64,000 nt of DNA from Pontibacter vulgaris (GCF_022758145.1 NZ_JAJVDH010000003.1:372001-436000), one strand, 5' to 3'; positions 1 to 9,580 are shown, counted from the first letter of the stretch. The notes: generated from the letters alone by a model not told the origin. Numbers and translations: made by a program.

Positions 1-1
1 G

Positions 2-571
2 GGTGGTAAGCGTGGCCTGCGCGAGGTTATAAATGAGCTATCAAAAGAGTATGGCCCTAAAAAGGCTTTCCCTGAAAATAAATTCTTCGACCTTTTTACC
101 GCTAAAACCTACCCTGAGATTGGCGACTTCTTTAACCGCTATGTAAAAAATGCGGAGCCGCTTCCTGTAGAAGAATATTATGGCAAACTGGGCATCTCTT
201 ACAAACCATCTGTTAAAACCGGCAAAAAAGTACCGGCTCTGGGCTATGATTTTGGCTTTGAAGATGGCAAACTGATGTTCACTAAAGTAAGTGATGAAAT
301 ACTAAAAGCAGGCCTGAAAGACGGTGATGTGCTTGTAGCCAAAGATGGCGTAAACATTACCCTGCAAAATGCACAACAGGAGCTTGGCAAGTTAATGGCC
401 GCTAAACCAGGCGATACGCATACTTACACTGTGCTGCGTAATGGCAAAGAAGTACAGGTAAAAACTACTGTTCTTGAAAAAGAAGAAGAGAAAAAGCATT
501 TGTTTGAGATAAACGAACAGGCAACCCCGCAACAGCTTGCTCTGCGCAACGCCTGGATGCAGAATTTATAA
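2..571 (+). CDS. M61-family peptidase with PDZ domain, C-terminal part (5' end outside window)
   Basis: The reading frame is open from the first bases, so the gene starts upstream of the window. The visible 189 residues comprise the end of the M61 catalytic region (GYxxFFxxYVxxxEPLP-like text, residues about 45-60) and then a PDZ-like segment (about 80-165) with a GLKDGDVL carboxylate-binding-loop-type motif. The tail matches, in order and spacing, the tail of the complete M61 gene at 33875-35746, including the closing LRNAW/LRAAW text, so the two are paralogues. M61 enzymes are zinc aminopeptidases, usually periplasmic in Bacteroidota. The zinc motif itself is outside the window, so activity cannot be judged. 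A strong terminator follows. Confidence 0.8.
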   Translation, partial: GGKRGLREVINELSKEYGPKKAFPENKFFDLFTAKTYPEIGDFFNRYVKNAEPLPVEEYYGKLGISYKPSVKTGKKVPALGYDFGFEDGKLMFTKVSDEILKAGLKDGDVLVAKDGVNITLQNAQQELGKLMAAKPGDTHTYTVLRNGKEVQVKTTVLEKEEEKKHLFEINEQATPQQLALRNAWMQNL

Positions 572-590
572 GTTTAATTTTCCTGTTTTA

Positions 591-625
591 AAGCCGCTGT
601 AACGCTTGTTGCAGCGGCTTTTTTT
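591..625 (+). terminator. Rho-independent terminator of the M61 gene
   Basis: The stem AGCCGCTG/CAGCGGCT has an 11-nt loop and runs straight into seven or more T residues. It starts 20 nt after the stop codon of the partial M61 gene and separates it from the phosphatase gene. Confidence 0.85.
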
Positions 626-686
626 ATGGAATACATGGAATGATTTTTTACGTACCTGCGTCTACTAATGACACCTTGCGTTAAAG

Positions 687-1727
687 ATGAACAGAATTAC
701 GTTATACTTGCTGCTGCCAATAATCGGGTTATTTCTCTCTGCCTCCTTATCCGGTTTTATTTCTGAAGCCCCGAAAAAGGATCATACCCGCATTGCTTTT
801 GGCTCGTGTAACAACCAGAACGAGGCTCAGCCACTCTGGCCATCGGTGCTCGAATCCGATCCTGATTTATGGCTTTGGCTTGGCGATAATATTTATGCTG
901 ATACCCAGGATACTGCCCGGCTCCGCAGCATGTATCAGCAGCAATTGCAAAACTCCGGCTATAGCAAACTGTTAAAGAAAGTACCAGTTACCGGCATCTG
1001 GGACGACCACGATTTTGGCTACGACAACGCCGGAAAAGAGTCTGCTATAAAAGTATACAGCCAGCAGCTTTTTCTTGATTTTATGAATGTGCCGAAAGAC
1101 GATTCTGTACGCACGCAGCAAGGCATTTACCGGACTTACACGTTAGGCAAAGGTGATAAGAAAGTGAAGATACTGTTACTGGATGTGCGCTATTTCCGGG
1201 ACAAACTAAAAACGATGCAGGGCTTATACTTGCGCAATAATACCGGCGATGTGCTGGGCGAAGCGCAGTGGAAATGGCTGGAAAAAGAACTTACAAATTC
1301 AGATGCCCGGGTACACATTATTGCCAGTGGTTTACAGATTTTACCCACAGGCATGGTCTATACTAACTGGTCTGCCTTTCCGGGAGCTCGCAAGCGCCTG
1401 CTCACATTACTTGAGAAAACAAAACCGGCTATTCCAGTGCTGCTTTCCGGTGATCGCCATGTTGGCGAACTTTCTAAAATCGAGCTGAAAGGCTATACTT
1501 CTCCGGTTTACGAAATCACCTCCAGCGGCATGACACACTTTCGCCAGCCTAAAAAAAGTGGTAATATTTTTCGTGTAGGCGAGCAAATAGGTGCCCTCAA
1601 TTTCGGTGTACTGGATATCGAATGGGAAAAAGATAAAACCATACTTACCATGCAGGTTAAGGGCCTGGAAAACAAAACGCTGCTGGAGAAAAAGATAGAG
1701 TATGATAAGGAGCAGCAGGCACTATGA
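687..1727 (+). CDS. PhoD-like metallophosphatase (alkaline phosphatase D family)
   Basis: This is a 346-residue secreted protein. Residues 1-25 are a hydrophobic signal sequence. Metal-binding motifs of PhoD-type calcineurin-like phosphatases follow: FGSCNNQ (about residue 38), the WLGDNIYAD block (about 64), WDDHDFGYDNAG (about 105) and LSGDRHVGE (about 255). The family hydrolyses phosphomono- or diesters in the periplasm or at the cell surface, and in Bacteroidota similar proteins are annotated as alkaline phosphatase D family. It stands alone, between a terminator and a repeat-rich gap. The real substrate cannot be told from sequence. The chosen ATG gives a proper signal peptide; the upstream 60 nt have no clear ribosome site, as is usual in this phylum. 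Confidence 0.88.
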   Translation: MNRITLYLLLPIIGLFLSASLSGFISEAPKKDHTRIAFGSCNNQNEAQPLWPSVLESDPDLWLWLGDNIYADTQDTARLRSMYQQQLQNSGYSKLLKKVPVTGIWDDHDFGYDNAGKESAIKVYSQQLFLDFMNVPKDDSVRTQQGIYRTYTLGKGDKKVKILLLDVRYFRDKLKTMQGLYLRNNTGDVLGEAQWKWLEKELTNSDARVHIIASGLQILPTGMVYTNWSAFPGARKRLLTLLEKTKPAIPVLLSGDRHVGELSKIELKGYTSPVYEITSSGMTHFRQPKKSGNIFRVGEQIGALNFGVLDIEWEKDKTILTMQVKGLENKTLLEKKIEYDKEQQAL

Positions 1728-2371
1728 CGTATCTCTGACTAATACTTAATTTCTCCTAGCTGTAGAAAATTTATTTCAACTCCTTTTTCTGTTATGCCAC
1801 TGGTTTGTATTTCTTGCTGTCTTCCCGAGCGTTAGCCGAGTTATGTTGCTTTGATCAGGGCTTTTCGCCTCGCCGGCTGGGCCTCACTTTTCTCCTTGAT
1901 GAGAAAGTCTAAAAGGAGCCCCTGCACCCCTGTAAGCAAAAGAATCAAGACAATTCGTTTATCGAGGGCCCCTACCCCCACTCGCTGAACGCTCAAACAT
2001 CGAATCGTCAATGAATGCACCTGGAAAAGCTATTGCTTTGTAGCTGCTGTTTTAACACCACCTGTAGCCCCCTCAAGGGGACAGTTGGTTTTAGTTGCAT
2101 AGCAGCTAACGAAGAGGTGTCTTTCCCAGTCCTTGGGTTGAGCGCCTCGAGAGGTTCTGGTGCCTGAAAGGCATTGCGAGGAACGAGCAAAGGAAGCGAA
2201 AGCAGCACGATGCCTTTTCGAGGGCCCCTACCCCCAGGACGAGCCCTCGCGGGCTTGGAGCGAGCAAAAGCCAAAATTGAGACTATAAGTTAGTAAGACT
2301 GAGGATGAAAGTATAGTTGGAAGTATAGCCTGCTAACCAAAAGCAAAATTCAGATCATTACCAGCTATAAA
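1728..2371. other. Gene-free, repeat-rich spacer
   Basis: About 650 nt without a credible gene. It contains an internal direct repeat (CGAGGGCCCCTACCCCCA at 1963-1980 and 2219-2236), a segment of about 87 nt repeated in inverse orientation at 40595-40682, C-rich and G-rich hairpin fragments (around 1915 and 2066), and two AAGTATA heptamers at about 2309-2325. The open frame at 2008-2274 on the minus strand is composed of the repeat and has no recognisable protein features, so it is not annotated as a gene. Confidence 0.7.
2128..2214 (+). repeat. Dispersed repeat A, copy 1
   Basis: This segment of about 87 nt is nearly identical to the reverse complement of 40595-40682, differing at a handful of positions (for example C/T after AGT, T/C in GGTTCTGG, one inserted T after GCGAGG). 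Both copies lie in gene-free spacers with other short GC-rich repeats. No transposase or coding capacity is visible, so it is likely a non-autonomous interspersed element. Confidence 0.85.
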
Positions 2372-2406
2372 ACAAACGAGCTGCCGGCAAACCGGCAGCT
2401 CGTTTT
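2372..2406 (-). terminator. Terminator of the amidohydrolase operon
   Basis: A perfect hairpin CGAGCTGCCGG/CCGGCAGCTCG with a 4-nt loop (2377-2402). Read on the minus strand it is followed by TTTGTTTTAT. It begins about 25 nt past the stop codon of the minus-strand amidohydrolase gene. Confidence 0.8.
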
Positions 2407-2427
2407 ATACTTTACGTAAATTTAACC

Positions 2428-3744
2428 TTAGTTAATCGCAGGTTTCGCTTCTGATTTATACTTATTATCGAACTTCTGATACAGGTACTTCTGCTTGTTG
2501 TTCAGGTCTATTTTACGGCCTTCAATAAAAGCGTGTGTTACATTGTTCGTACGCATATCCAGTAGGTCGCCAGCTGATACAACAAGGGTTGCCAATTTGC
2601 CCACTTCAACAGAGCCAACTACTTTATCAATACCTAAAATTTTGGCAGTATTCAGCGATACAGATGCCAAGGCCTGCTCTTTATCCAAACCATGTGCTGC
2701 AGCCGTGCCTGCAATAAAGGGCAGGTTACGGATACCGTGTATGCTCAGGTCATAATCCAAAGCGAATGGTACGCCGGCTTTTTGCAACAGGTATGGCGTT
2801 TTGTATGGCATATCTACATCTTCCTCGGCACGGCCTGGTAGCGCATGCACACCAGAATAAATTACGGCCACGTTATTTGCTTTCAGGAAATCTGTAACAG
2901 AAGCCGCATCTCCACCGCCTACAATCACCATGTTTTTCACACCGTACTGCTTTGCAAAGTTTATACTTTCGATGATCTCCTTGCCATAGTTTGCATGAAT
3001 GTACAGCTTCTTGCTACCATCAAATAAACCGGCCATGGCAGCAAGCTTCAGGTTCTCGTTGTCGTGTTTGCCTGATTTGTATACAGATGCATCGCGCATC
3101 AGTTGCGCCAGTTCCGTTAATGTTTCTTCACGCTGCTGCTTCATGCCGGCCAGCCTTGGGTCGGCGTTGTTAGTGGTTTGCACCAGCATGGCCGGCCAGT
3201 TCAGGTGTATACCTTCATCGGCTTTCACAATGGCATCTTCCCAGTTCCAGGCATCCAGTTGCACGATTGAAGAAGACCCTGAAACCGTACCTCCTATTGG
3301 TGTAAGCTGCGTCATTAGCACGCCGTTTGCACGCACAGTCGGGATGATATCAGAATCCGTGTTATAGGCTACAACCGAGCGCACGTTCGGGTTAAAATTA
3401 CCAACTTCGCGCCAGTCTATAGTGGCACGCACGCTCTCGATCTCATTTAAACCCAGCGCTGCATTTGGCTGAATCAGGCCCGGGTAAATGTGCTGGCCGG
3501 TAACATCTACTACTTCGTAGCCGCTCAGATTAGCGCCACTCTGTGGACCAGCATACGTGATCTTGCCTTTGTCAAAACCTACGGCTGCATTTTCTACCAC
3601 AGTGCCGTTGCCCACGTGCAGCGTTGCACCCTTCAGCAATACGGGCTTGCTTTGTTTAGCTGCAGGCGCCGGCACCTGCGCAAAAGCAGGCACGCTCAGC
3701 AACAGCGCTACAAAAGCCGAAATATATCTTTTTTGAATTTTCAT
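2428..3744 (-). CDS. Secreted amidohydrolase-superfamily protein with degenerate metal site
   Basis: The 438-residue protein has a signal peptide (residues 1-22, cleavage after AFA) and an imidazolonepropionase-like amidohydrolase layout: an N-terminal beta-sandwich strand (LLKGATLHVGNG), the YPGLI entry to the TIM barrel, and a C-terminal half ending in the KxATLVV strand. In active relatives PGLID is followed by an HxH metal pair. Here the text is PGLIQPNAA, so both histidines are missing. Later barrel positions such as YIHAN are retained. The protein is therefore probably a non-catalytic or altered-function member. It is downstream of, and co-directional with, the 1008-residue double amidohydrolase (gap about 90 nt), so the two probably form one operon and may act together. 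Confidence 0.8.
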   Translation of the reverse strand: MKIQKRYISAFVALLLSVPAFAQVPAPAAKQSKPVLLKGATLHVGNGTVVENAAVGFDKGKITYAGPQSGANLSGYEVVDVTGQHIYPGLIQPNAALGLNEIESVRATIDWREVGNFNPNVRSVVAYNTDSDIIPTVRANGVLMTQLTPIGGTVSGSSSIVQLDAWNWEDAIVKADEGIHLNWPAMLVQTTNNADPRLAGMKQQREETLTELAQLMRDASVYKSGKHDNENLKLAAMAGLFDGSKKLYIHANYGKEIIESINFAKQYGVKNMVIVGGGDAASVTDFLKANNVAVIYSGVHALPGRAEEDVDMPYKTPYLLQKAGVPFALDYDLSIHGIRNLPFIAGTAAAHGLDKEQALASVSLNTAKILGIDKVVGSVEVGKLATLVVSAGDLLDMRTNNVTHAFIEGRKIDLNNKQKYLYQKFDNKYKSEAKPAIN

Positions 3745-3833
3745 ACTTAATGATTGTTGAATGTATATGCTTGTTGATCGCTTAATGTTTTTTCAGGAAT
3801 GAGGCCGACAATTAATAATCAACAACTAACAAT

Positions 3834-6800
3834 TTAATAAGCCAGGTATGCATCCTCTTCGTGAGCTTCTACATCTTCGCAGTGCAGCACGCTTGCTTTC
3901 TTAGTTACAGGGGCCTGCATTTTAGCTCCGCCTGTTTTAGCGTTCAGCATTTTCTGGATCAGGCGCATACGCTCTTTCTCCATCTCCTCACGCATTTTCA
4001 CATCACGGTCCAGGTCGAAGTAAGCAATGCCATCTACGAAGGTCTTTTCAGGCTTGGCATAGATAGAAAGTGGGTGGTTGTTCCAAAGTACTACGTCGGC
4101 ATCTTTACCTGCTTTTATACTTCCCATTCTGTTATCCAGGTGCAGAAGTTTGGCAGGGTTCAGCGTTACCATTTTCAGGGCTTCTTCTTCGCTCATGCCG
4201 GCATACTTCACGCTCTTGGCAGCTTCCTGGTTAAGGCGGCGGGCCATTTCAGCATCGTCAGAATTAATGGCTGTTACAACACCCAGGCTGTTCATGATAG
4301 CAGCGTTCTGAGGGATAGCATCTTTCACCTCCATTTTGTAAGCCCACCAATCGCCGAAGGTAGAGCCACCGGCACCGTGCTGCTGCATTTTATCAGCTAC
4401 TTTATACCCTTCCAGGATGTGCGTAAACGTGTTTACTTTAAAGCCCATCTGGTCAGCTACTTTCATCATCATGTTTATTTCAGACTGCACATAAGAGTGG
4501 CATGTGATAAAGCGTTTGTTGTTCAGGATCTCTACCAGCGTTTCGAGTTCCAGGTCGCGGCGTGGCTCGCCTGCCTCAGCTTTCTTCTTCTTAGAGAGTT
4601 TGCCATAGTTTTTCCAGGCTTGCTCGTACTCTTTGGCACGCTGGAAAGCATCTACATAAACCTGCTCTACGCCCATTCTTGATTGCGGGAAACGAACCGT
4701 GTGCACGTTACTTCTGTTAGAATGCTTCACGTTCTCGCCCAGGGCAAATTTGATAAACCCATCCGCATTCTCAACCATCATGCCTTCCGGAGATTTACCC
4801 CAACGCAGCTTAATGATTGCCGACTGGCCACCAATCGGGTTTGCAGAACCGTGCAGCAACTGCGATGTAGTTACCCCACCTGCCAACTGGCGGTAAATGT
4901 TAATGTCTTCGTGGTTTACCACATCCGACATGCGTACTTCAGCGGTTACAGATTGCGTGCCTTCGTTTACGCCATCAAGTGCAATATGCGAGTGCTCATC
5001 AATTATACCTGGTGTTACATGCTTGCCTGTTCCGTCAATTACGCGGGCACCAGACTCGCTCAGGTTTTTGCCTACTTTTGAGATCTTGCCATTCTTTAGA
5101 AGCACATCGGTGTTCTCCATTTTGCCGTCTTTCTCGTTCGTCCAGACGGTGGCATTTTTGATAAGTACAGTTTCCTGCTTAGGCTGCTCTGCTTGTCCGA
5201 AAGCACGGAACGGATAAATCATACTTCCCAGCTCAACAGGCTTGGCATCCGCTTTTTCCTTATCTTTTTTAGCCTGCTCGGTCATAGCCGCAGAGTATAC
5301 AGCCGACCATTTTACAGTAGAAGCATCCGGTAACTGGCCTTCGCCCTGCAGGTTTTTATCTGTCAGCCAGCCGCTCAGGCGTATACTTTCAGCGCTCTTT
5401 TTGTCTTTGTTGAAAGAGATCGTAACCAGGTTGCCGTTAAAAGAGATTTTACCATTTACAGTATCCTGACCAATAACTTTAAGCTCCGGTTTATCAGGCG
5501 TGCCTGCAATCATCAGTTTTTTATCTGGCTGCTGACCTACTTTTAAGGTATAAACGCCACGATAATCAGAAGGCACTTCGGTTATTTTGTACTGGCTGCC
5601 CTGTACCCAGTTCTCAAGTATAATATTGCTGTCTGAGAACAGGTTTCCGCTTGTAATGATAAAGTTTGCCAGCATGCCTTTGTTCAGACTGCCCACCATG
5701 TTATCAGCGTTCAGCAGTTTTGCAGGAGTTGCCGTCAGCGCTTTCAGAGCCTCTTCTTCAGACAGGCCATACTTTACGGCTTTGCGCACGTTTGGCAGGA
5801 AGTCTTTTTTATCTTTCAGATCGGCAGTGGTGAAGGCAAACGTAACACCGGCTTTTTGCAGCATAGCCGCGTTGGCAGGTGCCATTTCCCAATGCTTCAT
5901 AGCCTCCAGCGATACACGGCGTGCATCAAACGGATCTTCCACGTTATAAGCATCCGGGTAGTTAACCGGAAGTATAAGCGGTGCGTTGGTTGCTTTAACT
6001 TCTGTTAGCATCTGGTACTCGTCGCCGGCACCTTTAATGATGTATTGCTTTTTGAACTCATCACCCACTTTATCGGCGCGCACTACATTCAGTTTCTCAT
6101 CCACCTCAAATATCTGCGGATACTTATTCGCATCTGTGAAGGCTTTCAGGGAGATGTTTTGCTCACGGCCAGCGTTTTTGGAATTCCACTGCGCATCCAG
6201 GTAAGTCTGGCGCAACAAGGCAACAGCACCCATCAGCGAGTTAGGGTAATCCTGGGTAGAAGAGCCACGGTCAAAAGAAAGTGCACCGGCAGCTTTGTCC
6301 AGCACAATTACTTCGTTTTCGCGTTTCTCGGCCAGCGTTACCAGCGTAGCTGTACCACGGGCAATACCATCACGGTGCACAGAAAGTACAGCGCCAAAAC
6401 CTTGCTTGCGCAGCTCTTCGGCCTGTTTTTTATCAACTTTAAAAAGCTCTACTGCATTGGTTTCCGGGCGAATGGCCTGGTTCCAGTTATAAGCTCCCTG
6501 TTTGTTAGATTCTGCCTGTGGCGCTGAACCATAGTTTACACGGGCCGGCTTTACCTCAGGCAGGCCATAGTTGCTGAACATATCTACCAGGCCGGGATAA
6601 ATATGCTTGCCTTTGGCATCTACTACAACAGCGCCTGCAGGCACTTTTACGTTGGTGCCAACCGCCTCTACTTTGCCGCCCCTGATAAGCAGGGTTGCAT
6701 TGTTGAGGGTGGTTTTATAATCGGTATGAATGGTGGCATTGGTGAGGGCAACCAGGCCGGCGCGCTCATCATACACACCGTTGCGCGGAAAAGTCTCCTG

Positions 6801-6860
6801 CGCCATTACGCTGCCTGCTCCTAAGGCAAGGCACGCTGCAATGGTTAAGATTTTTTTCAT
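3834..6860 (-). CDS. Secreted tandem amidohydrolase, first half degenerate, second half with intact metal motif
   Basis: This 1008-residue protein contains two amidohydrolase modules. The start is placed at the ATG at 6860, giving a clean signal peptide ending in VMAQ; an upstream TTG would add only three codons. Module 1 (about 35-440) has PGLVDMFSN, where the usual HxH is F95/N97, so it lacks the metal pair. Module 2 (about 570-980) has PGIIDEHSH with H623 and H625, followed by further likely ligand positions in TCHSY, FTHILEG and NSDDAE, so it looks catalytically competent. Amidohydrolases of this type cleave C-N bonds of imides, ureas or peptides; the substrate is not predictable. The smaller partner at 2428-3744 also lacks the HxH, so only one of three barrels in this operon appears active. 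Confidence 0.85.
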   Translation of the reverse strand: MKKILTIAACLALGAGSVMAQETFPRNGVYDERAGLVALTNATIHTDYKTTLNNATLLIRGGKVEAVGTNVKVPAGAVVVDAKGKHIYPGLVDMFSNYGLPEVKPARVNYGSAPQAESNKQGAYNWNQAIRPETNAVELFKVDKKQAEELRKQGFGAVLSVHRDGIARGTATLVTLAEKRENEVIVLDKAAGALSFDRGSSTQDYPNSLMGAVALLRQTYLDAQWNSKNAGREQNISLKAFTDANKYPQIFEVDEKLNVVRADKVGDEFKKQYIIKGAGDEYQMLTEVKATNAPLILPVNYPDAYNVEDPFDARRVSLEAMKHWEMAPANAAMLQKAGVTFAFTTADLKDKKDFLPNVRKAVKYGLSEEEALKALTATPAKLLNADNMVGSLNKGMLANFIITSGNLFSDSNIILENWVQGSQYKITEVPSDYRGVYTLKVGQQPDKKLMIAGTPDKPELKVIGQDTVNGKISFNGNLVTISFNKDKKSAESIRLSGWLTDKNLQGEGQLPDASTVKWSAVYSAAMTEQAKKDKEKADAKPVELGSMIYPFRAFGQAEQPKQETVLIKNATVWTNEKDGKMENTDVLLKNGKISKVGKNLSESGARVIDGTGKHVTPGIIDEHSHIALDGVNEGTQSVTAEVRMSDVVNHEDINIYRQLAGGVTTSQLLHGSANPIGGQSAIIKLRWGKSPEGMMVENADGFIKFALGENVKHSNRSNVHTVRFPQSRMGVEQVYVDAFQRAKEYEQAWKNYGKLSKKKKAEAGEPRRDLELETLVEILNNKRFITCHSYVQSEINMMMKVADQMGFKVNTFTHILEGYKVADKMQQHGAGGSTFGDWWAYKMEVKDAIPQNAAIMNSLGVVTAINSDDAEMARRLNQEAAKSVKYAGMSEEEALKMVTLNPAKLLHLDNRMGSIKAGKDADVVLWNNHPLSIYAKPEKTFVDGIAYFDLDRDVKMREEMEKERMRLIQKMLNAKTGGAKMQAPVTKKASVLHCEDVEAHEEDAYLAY

Positions 6861-7107
6861 CGGATACAATAAGGTGAGTGAAAGGTTAGTTTTATTAGTT
6901 TATGGTTTCTAAATATAAGTATCTCACAATTAAAAAACCATTGTTGCAACCATAATTTGCATCGCATCCCCGACTAATAAATATTATCGTTTTCTAATAT
7001 AATAAATACTACATTTAATCCTCTAAAAAGGCTCTGCTTCAGCTACCTTGCTGCTAACACGGAGTTAAAATTTATCAGCTTATACTTTGCTTAAAGAATT
7101 GATAAAC

Positions 7108-8244
7108 ATGAGGATTACCCAGAACGTGAAATTTATACTTTGCTCCTTAGCTTTTCTGCTGAGCTTAAAGACGATGGCGCAGAGCCCGGCTATAATGCAG
7201 GATAGCACCGCCGGGCGAAAGATCATCAAAGGTTTTATCCCGATTCCGATTGTTTACTATACCCCTGATACCCGCCTGGGCCTGGGAGCCGGCGTAATCG
7301 GTTTCTTTAAACTACCCAGCCATACCGACACAACCTATACCCGCCTTTCGGTAACGCGCCTGCTACTGGATTATACTTTAAACAAGCAAACCGACCAGCT
7401 TCTGGACTGGAATATTTTTACCCGCGATGAGCGCTACCTGCTGCGCGGCGAGCTGCGCCACCGCGTTTATGCCGACCGGTTTTATGGCATTGGTAATAAT
7501 ACCCCGGAAATAAACGAGGAGAAGTATAAATACAACTATGCAAGCTTCCGCTTTGGCGCTTTAAAGAATATTGGCAAACAGGCTTTTATTGGCCCCGATG
7601 TGCAAATAACTAACTACTATAATGTTAAGCTGGACTCCATAGACAAAGAGCGTGACAGCCAGTTGCGAAACCTAAGTATACCTGGCTCTGAAGGCGGCCT
7701 GAACAGCGGCCTTGGTTTGGTTTTCCTGATCGATAGCCGCGATAACGTAGCGTATGCCAGCAGCGGTATGTACCTGGAAGCATCGGTTTACCGTTACAGC
7801 ACAGCTTTTGGCAGCGACTTTTCTTACAACAACATAAACTTCGATTTCCGGAAATACTTTCAGCTTAAACCTGACCATATACTGGCTTTTAACACCAGCA
7901 TGATGCTGACAAATGGCGAAGTACCCGTAATGCGGCTGGCTCAGGCTGGCGGCGATCGTATGTTGCGTGGCTATGCCAAAAACCGGTTCCTGGAAAACAA
8001 CTTTGCCGGAGCTCAGGCAGAATACAGGTTACCGCTGGCAGGCAGTTTTGGCATGGTAGCTTTTGCCGGTATTGGCGATGTGTTTGGCAAACCAGCTGAT
8101 GTTTCTTTCTCTACTCTGAAATACTCGCTAGGCTCCGGGCTGCGCTACGCCCTGGACAAAAAACAGAAAATGAATGCTCGCCTGGATGTAGGCTATGGCC
8201 GCGAAGGCATTAACTTTTATGTTGTGATCGGTGAATCGTTTTAA
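7108..8244 (+). CDS. Omp85-type outer-membrane beta-barrel protein (bacterial surface antigen family)
   Basis: This 378-residue protein has an N-terminal signal sequence (to about SLKTMAQ) and no POTRA repeats. The rest is alternating beta strands typical of a 16-strand barrel. The DRMLRGY motif (about residue 295) matches the conserved RGY/RGF tip of loop 6 in BamA/TamA relatives, and the last residue is the terminal Phe expected of outer-membrane barrels. The start is set at the ATG at 7108; the open frame also reaches a TTG at 7087, but the ATG gives the better signal peptide. The family includes assembly and secretion barrels; POTRA-less members of this size are common in Bacteroidota and have no assigned substrate. 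It stands alone and divergent from the amidohydrolase operon. Confidence 0.82.
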   Translation: MRITQNVKFILCSLAFLLSLKTMAQSPAIMQDSTAGRKIIKGFIPIPIVYYTPDTRLGLGAGVIGFFKLPSHTDTTYTRLSVTRLLLDYTLNKQTDQLLDWNIFTRDERYLLRGELRHRVYADRFYGIGNNTPEINEEKYKYNYASFRFGALKNIGKQAFIGPDVQITNYYNVKLDSIDKERDSQLRNLSIPGSEGGLNSGLGLVFLIDSRDNVAYASSGMYLEASVYRYSTAFGSDFSYNNINFDFRKYFQLKPDHILAFNTSMMLTNGEVPVMRLAQAGGDRMLRGYAKNRFLENNFAGAQAEYRLPLAGSFGMVAFAGIGDVFGKPADVSFSTLKYSLGSGLRYALDKKQKMNARLDVGYGREGINFYVVIGESF

Positions 8245-8352
8245 TTAAACAAGCCGCAAATATAAATTTCTATTAGCTGAAATTATACTTGCTCAGGTTG
8301 CCAAATTTAGGCTGAGGATTTTACTTTAGCAGGATTTAAAAAGAAGTATTGC

Positions 8353-8360
8353 TACTTTTG
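8353..8360 (+). promoter_or_regulatory. Candidate -7 promoter element (TACTTTTG)
   Basis: TACTTTTG fits the Bacteroidota TAnnTTTG -7 consensus and lies 36 nt before the ATG of the YeiH-type gene. No convincing -33 TTG is seen at the right distance. Confidence 0.4.
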
Positions 8361-8395
8361 CAGAAAGCGTAAGTTTCCCAGCCACAAACCTTGCT

Positions 8396-9337
8396 ATGAA
8401 GCATTTTTCTTCGCCGTTGCTGCAGAAGAGCACTTTTATACTTTTTGTACTCCTCATACTCCTGACATCGTTTGTATCATCGGCGGTAGCATTGCTGCTT
8501 GGGCTGCTTGTTGGTTTATTAGTTGGCAATCCCTTTAAAAATCACACTGGTAAAATATCGAAGTATGTGCTGCAGGCGGCTGTTGTTGGGCTTGGTTTTG
8601 GGATAAATTTATACCAGGTAGCAGAAACCGGCCTGAGCGGTATTGTTTATACTTTTGCCTCGCTGGCAGTAACCATGCTACTTGGCATGTTGCTGGGCAG
8701 GTTGTTTTATACTTCGCCAAAACTTACACACCTGGTATCGGCGGGTACTGCTATCTGTGGCGGCAGCGCCATTGCTGCTGTTGCTCCTGCCATTAAAGCC
8801 GAACCCGAAGAGATCTCGGTTTCGCTGGGCATTGTGTTTATACTTAATGCGGTAGCTTTATTTGTGTTTCCGGGGGTAGGAAAGTGGCTGCATTTATCGC
8901 AGGAACAATTCGGGCTTTGGGCAGCTATTGCCATACACGACACCAGCTCTGTAGTTGGTTCTGCTTCCCGCTACGGCGATCATGCACTACAGATTGCTAC
9001 CACCCTTAAACTTACCCGCGCTCTCTGGATTGTGCCCATGGTATTGGTTTCCAGCTTGCTTTACCGCGAGGGCAAAGCCAAAGTAATCATACCCTTGTTC
9101 ATCGTGCTGTTTATTCTGGCCTCAGTCGCAAGCACATTTATACCTGCAGTTACTTCTTTTTCTCCACTTATTGTGCTGATCGCTAAAAAAGGACTATTGC
9201 TCAGTCTTTTTTTAATAGGAGCCAACATCAGCCTGAATAATCTTAAAACTATAAGCGCCAAACCGTTCTGGCAAGGACTTATACTTTGGCTCATTGTGGC
9301 ATCCGTATCACTGGCAATCATTTATTTTGCCGGGTAA
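8396..9337 (+). CDS. YeiH/UPF0324-family putative sulfate exporter
   Basis: This 313-residue integral membrane protein has about nine to ten hydrophobic segments. Family landmarks are visible: VGLGFGINL (about residue 63), the GTAICGGSAIAAVAP block (about 117), AIAIHDTSSVVGSAS (about 183) and the LTRALWIVPMV helix. Members are annotated as putative sulfate exporters, but transport has been shown for few of them. It lies 243 nt upstream of an ArsR-type regulator and sulfur-transfer enzymes on the same strand, which fits removal of an oxidised sulfur product. The long gap and separate promoter candidate suggest it is its own transcript. Confidence 0.85.
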   Translation: MKHFSSPLLQKSTFILFVLLILLTSFVSSAVALLLGLLVGLLVGNPFKNHTGKISKYVLQAAVVGLGFGINLYQVAETGLSGIVYTFASLAVTMLLGMLLGRLFYTSPKLTHLVSAGTAICGGSAIAAVAPAIKAEPEEISVSLGIVFILNAVALFVFPGVGKWLHLSQEQFGLWAAIAIHDTSSVVGSASRYGDHALQIATTLKLTRALWIVPMVLVSSLLYREGKAKVIIPLFIVLFILASVASTFIPAVTSFSPLIVLIAKKGLLLSLFLIGANISLNNLKTISAKPFWQGLILWLIVASVSLAIIYFAG

Positions 9338-9534
9338 ATACAGATTTAATCTAAACTTCTCTTAACTCAACAAATGCCCTTTTAAAGTATAAATCCACTG
9401 CCTCATCAAATAAAACCGGTAAAAAACCAACTAATTAGCACCTTCACTCTAAATCGTATCAAACTCACAATCAATCTATTACACTAAAGCCATAAATTTC
9501 AGGAACTACTTAAGATTCTGGTTTGTACTGTTAT

Positions 9535-9564
9535 TAAATATATGAATACATGGTCATATATTTA
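9535..9564. promoter_or_regulatory. Perfect inverted-repeat operator upstream of the ArsR-type regulator
   Basis: TAAATATATGA (9535-9545) and TCATATATTTA (9554-9564) form a perfect 11-bp inverted repeat with an 8-nt spacer, ending 16 nt before the regulator's ATG. The AT-rich half-sites with ATATGA resemble 12-2-12-type ArsR/SmtB operators, so autorepression is the simplest reading. This is the most regular palindrome in this part of the window. Confidence 0.75.
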
Positions 9565-9580
9565 AAAGAGGGAGAAAGCT

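Noticed and set aside
2008..2274. Open frame of 88 codons on the minus strand in the first repeat-rich spacer
   Set aside because: It is made of dispersed repeat A and GC-rich hairpins, has no recognisable protein features, and its other copy at 40.6 kb is not open in the same way.
3861..4682. Long open frame of 273 codons on the plus strand
   Set aside because: It lies wholly antisense to the well-supported double amidohydrolase gene and its translation has no family features.
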